DNA from: Paraspadella gotoi
Lineage: Eukaryota; Chaetognatha
Length of the DNA stretch: 64,000 bases
Assembly: GCA_051294375.1 (NCBI GenBank)
Contig: JBJCIZ010000239.1
Location: forward strand, 4,843,581 to 4,907,580
Direction of reading: 5' to 3'
How positions within the stretch are numbered: the first letter of the stretch is position 1; the number at the start of each line of letters is the position of its first letter. The notes under the pieces are model-generated. The model saw only the letters and a program-made list of their open reading frames with translations, made no database searches and was not told where the DNA came from. Positions 51,193 to 61,540 of the stretch are shown here, piece after piece. Made by a program: the position numbers and the translations under genes.

Positions 51193-51355
51193 ACAAACGA
51201 GCCGCGTGTCGATGATCCAATTGTATGGGTATAAATACTGGTCCATTTTGTATTGAATCCATCTGTCTAAAATTCTGACACCTTCTTTGTTGTGTCTTTT
51301 CTAAGAATAAATCCACTTTTGGTTTCATGTTGAAATCTGTCTACTTACTTAAATG
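51193..51355 (+). other. TATA- and AATAAA-containing segment (possible LTR or gene end)
   Basis: A 'gggtataaatact' word at 51226-51238 and an 'agaataaatcc' at 51304-51314 lie about 75 bases apart, as in a short LTR (promoter then polyadenylation signal). No second LTR or inner domain is seen nearby, so this stays tentative. Confidence 0.25.
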
Positions 51356-51358
51356 TGA

Positions 51359-51405
51359 TATTAGCCGTGCGATTCGAACCCACGCTCCAAAGGGACTGCT
51401 GCGTG
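51359..51405 (-). tRNA. tRNA 3' half, Leu-like (fragment)
   Basis: The minus strand reads a T arm with GGTTCGAAT, a variable region 'tttggagc' like that of tRNA-Leu, and an acceptor 3' strand GGCTAAT plus A. No matching 5' acceptor strand (ATTAGCC) or D arm is found upstream on that strand, so it is a fragment and not a working tRNA. It lies exactly where homology with the flank of gene copy 1 resumes. Confidence 0.45.
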
Positions 51406-51563
51406 GGGATGACAGAGATCTCAAATAGTTTTAATTTCGTTTCGATGGAAAGATTCTAAAAACAATATAATTCTTTTAATTATTAATTTTTGATTAATTT
51501 TGATTATTAATTTGATTAATTAATTTATTTATTAATTTTATTTCGTTATTCTTTTTGGTAAGG

Positions 51564-54500
51564 ATGGGAGGCTCAAACGAAAATCTCGCCTTTCTCTTCA
51601 AACACTATGTTGAGTCTGAGAACAAAGAGGAAACGATGCAACAAATAAAGTTTTTTCTTCAAGGTCACTCTTTACAATGTAGCAATGTCGCGCACTATGA
51701 CAGTATGACTCATATAAGCAACCGAGAGTCATCTTTACATACAACAATTACAAAAATACATAATAACTTGTAGCTTTGGGTCCGGAAAATATGAATATTA
51801 TTCATTGAATAAAGTAAAAAGTATTATAATTTTTTAGAAATTTCTTTTTATACATAACATAATACATACATACATAACATAATACATAACATGACGTTTT
51901 TTCCACAGGCGGATTTAGTCCGACCTGTCAAGTCGTCTTTAAGGAAAAGAAAAGGACCCTTCTCAGTCTGGCATCATCTTGTGAAGATCTCATGAACGCC
52001 ATCTGTTCCTCATCACCGTACATCATCATCGACGACTATCTCGACCACCACTCCATTGCAAAAAATGAAATAAGAACCCAGGTCGAAGTCCACAACCCGG
52101 TCGGCGAGAATGAAGAAGAAATAGCAAGGGATGAAGCCATTGTAAAAGAGGAAGAAATCCAAAATGAAGATTGTTCCAGCAACGCCAAAGGTGATGATGA
52201 TAATCATTCTTTGCCAAGCAATGATTCTGACAGTTATCATCATTATGATGAAGATACTGAAAGTAGTTTTTACTTGAATCATCTTTTTACTAGCGAGTTG
52301 ACTGTAATTATCAATGAAGATGACAGGTGTGAATCCTCTGATGACAGAAGAGACAATGATGAATCTGAAACCTCTTTGCCCAAAAATGTAGATAAAACTG
52401 ATGATAAAAATAACAATAATGAGTCTTGCATCATTAATCTAGAAAATGAAACTATCGCTTTTGCTGAAAGTTTTGATTCACCCACCAAGAAAATAGATAT
52501 ACACAAGGTTGACACCATTGCAAGCTTTGCCAATTCAGAAGAGCAGAATGATGACGACTTTGCTATTGAAGTTACCCATCAGAAAAAAGAAACAAAAATG
52601 AAAGAAGAAACTCAAGATGATGCAGAAGAAATACAAAATTCAGGTAGAGTTGTAGAGGAAGAAAACAGGGATGAAACATCAGATAAAAAAATTTTTGAGT
52701 CCAAGTTTAAAAAAATTTGGAATGGCGTAAAGCGAACCAAAGCTGAACTCAAAACAAAAGCAGCCTGGGCTTTGCCCACCGAAGTAAATTGTTTCATGGG
52801 CCAAAGTGAAAGTCAAGTCCAACTTATTAAGTATTGTGAGGCAAGGAACATTGGGTCTGTAAGATTTGGTTCAACTAGGTCCTTGAATCAAGACAAATGT
52901 CCGAATGGAGAACCAAAAAAAACCTTATGTCAACAAATGTGTTACATTGACTTTAATAATCCTGTTTGCAGTCATTTTGGATCAAAATCGGTTGCAACTT
53001 ATGCAGGATTCTTTAGAGGTTCGGATCAAATTTTGGCTGTTTCGATATTTAGCGACGCCAATGAGTTTGCAGCGTTGGTGAAAGCCATGAGACGATTTTG
53101 GAGGGACTCTACCAATAGGTCAGAAGAAGAAAAGCTTACCAATGTATTATATTATTATGGGAAATATGAAAAAGAGGAAACACATTATCTGGTCACCGAG
53201 CTTTGCAATTTCTCGATTGATATCATGGGTAACGTAAGTGAACAACTGGTAAATGTAATAGGTTGGCAAACAAACAGAACAAAGGCAATTGACAGCAACA
53301 AGACAATAGAAAATATTTTTGACGAGATCACTCTTCAAGGCAATAACGTGATGGATATTCAACAGAAGAAATATAATATTGCTGCTCAATTATGGAGCGC
53401 CGGGTGTATTGCCCAATGTTATCTTAAAGACTTGAAACTTATTGCAATACTTGTCATTGAGAAAGATGTAGATTATCTTCAGATCAAGATAGTTGTTGCT
53501 GAACCAGAAGTCAATGACAAATGGACAGAAATGGCGACGAAAGCGATGCAAGTTGGTTTTACTAACCAACATATATCTCGTGTGCGACCAAATATACAAA
53601 TCACAACCACAGATAGTATTGTCAAAGAACCGGTGAGTTTTTTATAAATTATAAAGCTTTGTATAATCAAGTTGGTGACAAATACCTCTTCACCTATATC
53701 TTAGGGCTTTATAATCCCCTTAGCTAAGCAGTAGGCTCATAGTATTTCAACTATATACAGTGTGTCCCAATGGTACTGTCGGTTAAATTTTACATATTAT
53801 GCGGATCTGTGTTATTAAATGTTATTTTTGAAATAACAATGTCAAAGAAAAGTTCTTACCATTTATGATATTTTATTAAGCCAGAACAAAATGGTTGCTA
53901 TTTATTCAATAAATTATTATAAAATCAAATAAAAATGTAATATGAACAAGGTAAGTAGATTATTTTAAAAATAATTAATACTGCATTATAAAAGCTCTGG
54001 AGCTAAAAATATGAGGTAGTTTCTTACTTTCCTGCATCTAAAGAAAAGATTTAAAACATTATTCAATCAATATTATAAAAAATATTTGATAAATATTAAA
54101 AAATAAATTATTTTTTAAAAAGTCGGTGAAAATTTTTTTAACCAATTTTTTCATGAAAAAACTACAGGAGTTTACTTTGTTCAATATTTAAAATTTAGGT
54201 ATCTTATAAAATGGTACATACTTGTGCACTAAGGCTTAGTAAAATTTCTAAATTTAACTTTAATTAAGATTCTTAAAAGTGAGGAACGAACAACAATATA
54301 CTAATAAACATTTGTGTAATAAAATGATTTATAATAAATTTTACAATTTATGCAGTTGGCCATATTTAGTGGAGATCCTGATTTTATTATATTAGCAAGA
54401 AAGTAAATAAATCGCCGGCCGAATTCTTTAAAAATTCCCAATGCCCGCTAAGAAATATTTTGCTCCCTCTGTTCAAACGCCGGTCGCAAAACGTTACCTT

Positions 54501-55641
54501 ATTTGGAAGTATTTTTAGGAATTGTTTACTTTACAAATGCTAAACCAAATTTTCTCTCTCTCGCCATTATAAAAATGAATGCCACTTTGTATAATTAGCC
54601 AATTCGATTCCATCGCTTTTCTGATTTCAATAAATCGATTCATCTCATTTTGTTCGCCATTTCTATCTCGACCACCTCCACTATTTTATACTAGTACTAA
54701 TCCAATAAATGTTAAAATTTTAAAACAGTTTTTTCTAAGATTTTTTGCAGATTTGGATTTGTCATAAAAGGTTGATAGAAAGAAATATAATTTTTTTTGA
54801 AAAATTCCTTCATTAAAGGGGTAAAAAAATTAGAAAAAGCTATATTTAAGCTGAAAATTAAATTTTATATATTAAATATAGTTTTTTAAATTTTTAACCT
54901 ACTTAATGAAATAATTTTTTAAAATGATTTATATTTTCTTTTTATCAACTTTTGACGAGGAATTCAAATCTGCAATCAAAATTAAGAAAAGCCTATTTTG
55001 AAATTTTTCGATTTTATAAGGATAGTACTTATATATAAATATAGCCTACTGCGAAAATTAAAAAAACATAAAATAATTTTTTTTACAAATTAATGTTCAC
55101 TGATGGTATGTTGTTCATAATTGACTTTTAGAATTTTCGTATGTAACTTTCACTACGCCTTAGTGCTGCAGTGTGCAGCGTGCCGGGTCCCGTTATCATT
55201 TTATATGGATAGTACTATAGTATATAAATATAGCCAACTGCAAAAATTGAAGAACATAAAATTATTTTTTTTTAATTTTTAATTTAATGTTCACTGATGG
55301 TATGTTGTTAATAATTGACTTTTATAATTTCCGTACGTAACTTTCACTACGCTCTATTGTGCACATATTCATTATAATAAATTTAAGTTTTTCGATCTTG
55401 TATAGAAGCGGTAAGCTTTTCTTAACCGACAGTACCATTGGGACACACTGTAGTTATGCTTTGATACTAGTTTCTTTGATAAGTGGGTTCAGCCATTACC
55501 GGCTATCCTAACATTGCCAAAAGTTTAGTGGTAAATATACTTTTTTATTCCTGATAGATAAGCATTGGAATAATTGAAGCTATGAGTCCTGTTACTATTG
55601 AAAACCGGCCTAAGAAAGATTCAAGCCCCGAAATAAAGGAG
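51564..55641 (+). CDS. Paralogue of the acidic membrane protein, copy 2 (exons 1-3 only)
   Basis: Exons are 51564-51663, 51909-53632 and 55558-55641, with the same GT-AG splice sites and phases as copy 1. The 636 codons are open throughout, from MGGSNENLAFLFKHY to the short polar exon 3 (PVTIENRPKKDSSPEIKE). The acidic region has several in-frame length differences from copy 1, while the second half of exon 2 aligns without gaps until near its end, which suggests purifying selection. No exon 4 or membrane domain is found between 55642 and the N gap at 56058, nor after it. The gene may continue in unassembled DNA or may have lost its membrane end. Intron 2 is 1925 bases against 232 in copy 1 because of an inserted transposon. 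No function is assigned. Confidence 0.75.
53758..55450. mobile_element. TA-flanked DNA transposon (Tc1/mariner-type, non-autonomous)
   Basis: Perfect 29-bp terminal inverted repeats (53758-53786 and 55422-55450, beginning cagtgtgtccca) are bordered by TA on both sides. Gene copy 1 shows the uninterrupted site between 'agtatttcaa' and 'gctttgatactag', so the insertion is later than the gene duplication. The inside is AT-rich and contains no transposase frame (the longest is about 62 codons), so movement would need an enzyme from elsewhere. A TA target and simple inverted ends fit the Tc1/mariner superfamily; the exact family is not clear. Confidence 0.9.
55017..55360 (+). repeat. Tandem repeat inside the transposon, two units of about 165 bp
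   Basis: The first unit (about 55017-55180) and second (about 55197-55360) share 'ggatagtact', 'gttcactgatggtatgttg' and 'aactttcactacgc'. A third, inverted fragment lies at 55981-56057, cut by the N gap. Confidence 0.8.
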
Positions 55642-55668
55642 GTAAGGATTAGTTATAGTTATATTTGT

Positions 55669-55839
55669 TGAAGTAATCCTTTATTTTTCATTGTTAGTAG
55701 TGATTAGAGAATTGACAAAAGTTTTTGTTTGCAACAAATTTTATTTATAGTTAAATAATAGACATGTTTCGACTTGTTTTACAAGCCTTCATCAGCGCTG
55801 ATTTTAAAAAACTTTGTCAATTCTTTAAGTTATATTTGT
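55669..55839. mobile_element. 171-bp insertion with 12-bp target duplication
   Basis: The 12 bases agttatatttgt occur at 55657-55668 and again at 55828-55839. Gene copy 1 has a single 'agttatatttgt' at the matching place in intron 3, so this is a clean insertion. It contains a hammerhead-like motif on the minus strand and an inverted pair (gaattgacaaaag near 55708 and ctttgtcaattc near 55812). The target duplication length fits retroposition, as in short hammerhead-bearing retroelements. Confidence 0.75.
55761..55805 (-). ncRNA. Hammerhead ribozyme-like motif
   Basis: On the minus strand CTGATGA (plus coordinates 55789-55795) is followed by stem II GGCTTG...CAAGTC, then GAAA (55767-55770), CATG and the cleavage triplet GTC (55761-55763). 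Stem III is only CATG, which is self-complementary, a feature of hammerheads thought to act as dimers. Stem I is poor: AAAT with ATTT pairs only beyond a large internal loop. Activity is uncertain. Confidence 0.5.
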
Positions 55840-56057
55840 GAAAACCAAACATTTTCAATAATGTGTTTATACAATTTTTAAATTGTTAAACTGTTAGAAT
55901 AAACATAATTGTAATGATAAAGAATAATTTTAAAGCGCCGATATCACAGTTGATATTTCTTGAAAGAGATTGCGTAATAAGGCGTAGTGAATGTTACATA
56001 CGAAAATTTTAAATATAAATTATGAATAACATACCATCAGTAAACATTAATTTGTAA

Positions 56058-56157
56058 NNNNNNNNNNNNNNNNNNNNNNNNNNNNNNNNNNNNNNNNNNN
56101 NNNNNNNNNNNNNNNNNNNNNNNNNNNNNNNNNNNNNNNNNNNNNNNNNNNNNNNNN
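56058..56157. other. Assembly gap, 100 N
   Basis: One hundred N, a conventional unknown-size gap, cuts the inverted transposon fragment and hides whatever followed exon 3 of gene copy 2. Confidence 1.
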
Positions 56158-56800
56158 TAATTGATAAAAGATTCTATTTGAATCGAGATTCAAAAGTCGA
56201 TGGTAAAGTCGATGACAAAATCGCCGACGAAGTCGCCAACAAAGTCACCGGCGAATTCGGAGCATTTCGGCGGCGTGGAGATTTTCTATTTTTTGTCATA
56301 TCCAAATCTCCGTCGTTGTATGGGGTTGGAGAGGCAGGTGAAGAGCAACGGGCTTTTTTTGAATTTGCTTTTCAAGCTTTTAGTTTTTATCAATCATGAT
56401 TCTTTTAACTTCAGTTAAATTTTGTTTTAATTCTACATCGCTCACTAAGTCACGAATTTCTTCAAAGATTATCTTTGGGTGGCATAGTATTACGACTGAT
56501 GGAAGAATTATTAATTGTAGACAAAATCAAAACAAAGCATTTAAGAGCAATTAAAATTTTTGTTGTTGAACGGCGTGTCTACAAGATGGTTTACATAGTT
56601 TTTACTCTGTTACTGGAGAAAGCGATGCCTTTTTATTCGTGTATAATTGTTTAGTTACGTTTAGATCGATAGAATCATTTGTTTCCGTTGAATATCTGAA
56701 TAGGGTTCCGTTAACCTAGGACTAAGCTCTGACGAACAAAGCCCGAGGTTTTTTATAAATATAGAAAATATTAACCAAAATCTTTTGAAAATTCACCCCT
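56158..56800 (+). repeat. Dispersed repeat S, copy 1
   Basis: The sequence from 'taattgataaaag' onwards is repeated at 63358-64000 with a few indels. It starts with five imperfect 12-bp units (aaagtcgatggt type) at 56193-56253 that read KVDGKVDDKIAD in one frame. Single-base differences shift the frame between copies, so I do not call a gene. Part of it also occurs inverted and diverged at about 62870-62945. Confidence 0.85.
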
Positions 56801-56985
56801 TCTTTGGAAGATTTTCGCCATAGAAGATTTCCCGAATCTGACTCCCGTTGAAAAACTCTTAGAATTCCCGATCATTAGCTTCCTCTTTTACTTTTACTTT
56901 AAATATAATTTCACCAAACATGGGGACTAATGTGTCACCTTTACCATGATCGTAACATCTCAATAACCTAATAGAAATTGTAAAT
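56757..56985 (+). repeat. Repeat segment also found at 57668-57895
   Basis: Both contain 'ttggaagattttcgccatag', 'ctgactcccg' and 'ataatttcacca' in the same order, with frequent small differences. Between them (56986-57667) I see no gene; the frame 57030-57344 has no recognised motif. Confidence 0.7.
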
Positions 56986-57887
56986 AGTAAAAATTTGAAA
57001 GGAGCGGGCCTGTCTTCAGCGGAATACTATTGCCCAAAGGATCCATAATTGGACCCCTCATTTTATTGATACTAGGTAACTACCAGCTGCATCAGTCACG
57101 TTTTATGACGAGTCCCTCAGTTTTCAAGGAAAAAATCCCTTTCAATTTCTATATAAAGGCTTATTTAGCGAGCGATGTGAAAGGCAGAATTGAATTTTCG
57201 TCGAGAAAGCAATCTATTTGGTTCTGGCTTGGTTTGGATAACAATGTTTTGAGTGATTCTGACAAGGTGGAGAAAAAAAAATGGCGAGCCCTTCACGGAA
57301 TGCACACAGATGCATCTCGGGGATACAAGTGTGTTTACAGTTGATATTTTATCAGAATTTTTTAACGCAGTAGCGTTTATTAGTGTTTGGATATGATTCA
57401 GCATTTGGGAACGAAAATCTCCAATTGAAAAAGTCTTCCCTCGATCTCTTACCATAAGCACGTAGGATGACTCCTAGATTAAGACGATCGCTTAATTTTT
57501 AAGGAACTTTCGATTAACCGGTTAAAAGTAACTCTGCCTGTTCTTTGTGAGGAGTCTTTTGGGTTAGTGAAGCTTTCGTTGGCTACGGAGGTGTTGCTGC
57601 GACAAGGCAGAGCTTGTTTTTAATATATTCTTATATTGTTTAATATTAAGTTTCAAAAAAATCCGAACCTATAAAAATGATAGAAAATAATTTAACCAAA
57701 ATCTTCGAAAATTCCACCCTTATTTGGAAGATTTTCGCCATAGAAGATTTTTCCCCATCTGACTCCCGGGTTGAAAACTGCTTAGAATTTTCCGTCGTTA
57801 GCTCCTCTACTTTTACTACTTAAATAAATAATTTCACCAAAATGGACTAATTCACTTTACACTGATCGTATAATATTTAAAATAACA

Positions 57888-58504
57888 AATAAAGAAGGCG
57901 GTCGTCCGACATGGTGGCTCCAGTAAAGGCTACTGATTTTTCAGATTTTGAGTTACCAGAATCCTCTTCTTGAGTAATTTGGACACGCAGGGCAATACTT
58001 TTTGCTGCATTGATTGTGCGCGAATCTTCATTACATCCTAAATCAATGGCATCCCGGTATGGCTTAGGCAGAGCTCTCGGAATCTGAAAAACAGCTCCCG
58101 GGCTCTCGCATCTACACCCAAGTCTTTTTCGTATTTTTGACTTTCTTAATAATCCTTGCAGCCAAATGATGCATGGACTCTTTGCCATCCCATTCGACTG
58201 TAGATTTCTTAGCTTGCAACGTATGCCTCTTGAGGATCTTTTAATAAGGTATCATTTTGGTTTAACCTGATCATAAGTTCTATCAGGAATCATTTTAAAT
58301 ACTTCGGAGCTGGATCATCCAACTTCAAAGGCAGCCAATGAAGGCATAATTCATGCTTTCTAACTTCGGTAGAGGCTGAGTAGCCAAAGCAACAGCTTTC
58401 TCAAAGAGCTCAATCCATTCCTCGAAATCATCGTTCTCGGAATCAAACTTGTCCACAGGAAGGGACGAAGCTGCTTTCTCACGAATGGTACTAGCGGTGG
58501 CCAT
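57888..58504 (-). pseudogene. Retrotransposon gag-like gene, frameshifted
   Basis: On the minus strand a frame starts at 58504 (ATG) with DSENDDFEEWIELFEKAV and stops at 58325. A shifted frame continues as WLPLKLDDPAPKYLK, a pattern seen at the start of Ty3/gypsy-type gag proteins. Further down, STVEWDGKESMHHLAARI and PYRDAIDLG appear in other frames until a stop near 57890. At least two frameshifts break it. No zinc knuckle, protease or reverse transcriptase follows, and the element runs into repeat DNA. Confidence 0.5.
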
Positions 58505-58704
58505 TTGAGGTTATGTAAAAGGTGAGAGGTATTGGTAACAAACAATCAAAGCGAACAGAAACAAGAGCGAATTGGTATATTTTGAAGGGAACAAATCACT
58601 CAAGCTCTGTCAAACAGAGGATGAGTCATGGGAAATCTGTAATGTCGTATGAAAGGAGTGAAAGTGTCTTGGGCGGACCCTGAGTGATTATGTATGGCAA
58701 CATC

Positions 58705-59415
58705 TCATGAAGATAGTTTGCATATTGGGCATAAAGCGATTCGGTACTTCTTATAATATAATTGGTTAATTTCCAGACGAGTTTTGGGGTGATCGAAGAA
58801 GGTAGAGCCCAATTTTGAGCTAAAGGACCTGAAGATCTCGGAATTGTTAAGAGTGAAGGTGTTAGATTCAAAATCAGCTTCAGGGTGATCGAAGAGAGAA
58901 ACACTCGATCTTGAGACAAGCTGAGCAGGACACAACTTGTATGAAACTTTTAGGGCAACAATAAGTTTCTACTTGTCGAAGGAATTGTTCAGTCACCTGG
59001 CTGACACGATAGTCCAATTCGTAGACAGGAATGTTGCAGCTAAAGGTTATGTCATCAAGATTGACCTCAAATGAAGTAATTTTGAAGTCAGGATAAAGAG
59101 GAATGCGTTTCTCGATAAAGTCGATCAATTCTCCATCTGATTGACGCAATTTAGTGTAATGATCTGCCCAATCGCATTTAATTCCACTATCCAAGACCCA
59201 CTGATTATAAAGTTGTACTTGGTCGTCAAATGGTCTTCTATGTGCGAGGGGAATGTTATTTAGCGTTTTCTCTAAGTATTCGTAAAATCTATTTTCGCAT
59301 TGAATCGCACGTGAAATTTGAGGTTGGGTCCGGGCTTGTGCTTTTTCTCGTTGAACCCCAACAGCAAGGGTTTGCAAATCTACCAAATACTCTCTCGCTT
59401 TCCCAAGAGTGATGA
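58705..59415 (-). pseudogene. Unidentified open frame with one frameshift
   Basis: The minus strand encodes about 170 residues (REYLVDLQTLAVGVQREKAQ... to the stop at 58880), and a second frame (58705-58935) continues the theme, with two FDHP repeats and ALCPICKLSS at its end. One indel near 58930 would join them into about 240 residues. Composition and codon choice look like real coding sequence, but I recognise no domain. It lies upstream of the gag-like gene on the same strand, so it may belong to the same retroelement or be a captured host exon. Confidence 0.4.
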
Positions 59416-60320
59416 GGTGTAAAAAGTAAAATTTAGCAGTGCACGATTTAAAGTTCCAACAATAACGTAGTAAAATAAAGATTTGGTGAGAGAAAGTTGA
59501 ATAAAAACGTTCGCAAGGAATAAAAATTTGTAGAGAATAAAATGGTGTAAAATGTCTTTATAAAAATGATTGTAGAAAAGTTCGAAAGTTTATATTTTAA
59601 TAAAACAGTTCATAAAATGACAGAGGTGTCAGAATACAGGTTCAGCACTTCTTGCATCGAAGAGAAATCAAATTAAAAGACACCAATCGTCCATGGAACT
59701 TCCAGACGGTGTAAAATCCCGTTGTCCTGATCCGCCAGGGGCTGGTCAAGCCAACCCCTTTTCTTGTCCTTGGGAAGTGGGTGAAATCGACTCGCAAGGA
59801 TGTTCCACAGAAACTTTGGAGTGAAAATAATATATGGAATATGAGGGTATTAGGGGAGCACCGTGCTATTTGTAGAGGCGGACTTGCAAATAAACCGGTG
59901 GAGTCGTGCCACACGAAGAGATGGTTGATCAGGCCGATCTCCTCCGAGCCTGTAGTCAAGTATTCCAAATAATACCACGCGACAAAGTGTTACTGGCAAT
60001 TGCGGAGCTTGCCTTCTTTACAACGTCGAAGCGTTGGACTGCGCACGGACACTCCAAAAGAGCCAACCAAGTCTCAAGCGCCAGCAGTATCTGGCTCCAG
60101 GACAAGGCTCGGTCGAAATCCACGGAGAAAATGATATTGAAATGAAAAGAACCAAATAACTTCACAGTCTAGCTGAACCAAGGCTATCAAAACAGCAGGA
60201 CTGCTGATGGAAACAGTCTCCAATCCACAGTGCTCAGAGTTGACCCGAAAGACTTGTGGGTAACGAAGCACGCTTCAGAGAAAGTAAGCGTGTGAACTGT
60301 CGACAGTGGGTGCTCCACAA
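59416..60320. other. Retroelement-like or unknown sequence
   Basis: Moderate GC content and several short frames on both strands (59642-59968 minus; 59906-60145 plus). Its composition resembles the neighbouring gag-like block, so it may be an untranslated or LTR part of that element, but no clear terminal repeat is present. Confidence 0.35.
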
Positions 60321-60361
60321 AACAAGTTTGAGCAAACAATGTCGGATCTGCCTACGATAAT
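60321..60361 (+). repeat. 41-bp dispersed repeat, copy 2
   Basis: Identical to 49166-49206. The flanks differ; this copy is followed by a taat-rich run. Confidence 0.85.
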
Positions 60362-61250
60362 TAATTAATTAATCGATTAATTAATTAATTTTTTAAATGT
60401 AATAATTAATTTTAAATTATATTCAACTTATCATCATCGATGTCCTTAAAATTGGTTAGGACAGTTATTAAATATGTTTTGTTTACATTTTATCAAAACC
60501 AACAAATATCCTCTATTTTATTTAGTCTCCTTCTCTCTCTCTCTCTCTCTCTCTCTTTTTATGCAATTGCGACGATCTTTATGCTTTTAAGATTTTTTTA
60601 ACTTGCATCACTTTTTCACATTAATTTCAAATAAATAATGGTAAGCGACTATTAAATAATATGAAAATGAAAATAATTTTTAAATTTTGCTTATCAATTT
60701 TTTATAGATCTCTGATAGAGCTTTAAAAGTTAGATATAAGGTTATTAATACAACTTTTTAAAATTTTTTGTGTTTATTAATGAAAAATTTAAAAAAATAA
60801 AATTCAGCCAATAATGATGATGATGATGATTTTTTAAGGTTTTTTCTATTTTTAACCCAATTTATTGTCAAAATTTGAAAAAAATTATAGTACTAACTTT
60901 CATTTAACTTTTAAGCTCTACAAGAACCCGTTCTTTAAAAAATCAAATTTTAATTTTTTTTGTCATTTTGTATATATTATAAATATTTAAAGCTCAGTGC
61001 AACAACCCAATGAACTATTCAAAAAGTTACATTGAAAATCGATTTAGTAGTAGAAGGAAAAAAGAAATTTTTTGGGGAGAACTAAGGTTAAAAAGTGTTC
61101 AATTTTGGCCCCTTACTAGATATATTGCATATGATTAAACAATGGTTATCGGAATAATAATTTTATCAATTTTATGTATTTTGTAAGTATTTTAAGTATT
61201 TTTATTCAGCGAGTAAAATAACAACTTTTTTATTCGCTAATTTTTTTATT
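60362..61250. other. AT-rich spacer, no gene
   Basis: Contains a TTAAT-rich run (60360-60395), a CT run (60532-60555) with the 'gcaattgcgacgat' phrase, and a TGA run (60811-60828). Confidence 0.5.
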
Positions 61251-61254
61251 CGGA

Positions 61255-61257
<3 letters not shown>

Positions 61258-61290
<33 letters not shown>

Positions 61291-61450
61291 GCAATTTGCA
61301 CGATCCTTGCTCCCATTTTTCTGCTTTCTCTCTCTCTCTCTCTTCTCTCTTTGCAAATTGCGACGATCCTTATGCTCATTTTTCTGCTCTCTTTCTCTCT
61401 CTCTCTCTCTCTTTGCAATTGCGACGCATCCTTTATGCTTTTAGGATTTT
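61258..61450 (+). repeat. CT-plus-spacer tandem repeat, three units
   Basis: Each unit is a CT run of about 20-25 bases followed by 'tttgcaattgcgacgatcc' and 'tatgctcatttttctgc', with small changes. A single further unit is at 60532-60590. Confidence 0.85.
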
Positions 61451-61540
61451 TTTAAATTGCATCATTTTTTCACATTAATTAATTATTAATTAAAACTTAT
61501 TTAGTAATCATAAATTAGTAATCATAAATTAATAATTATA

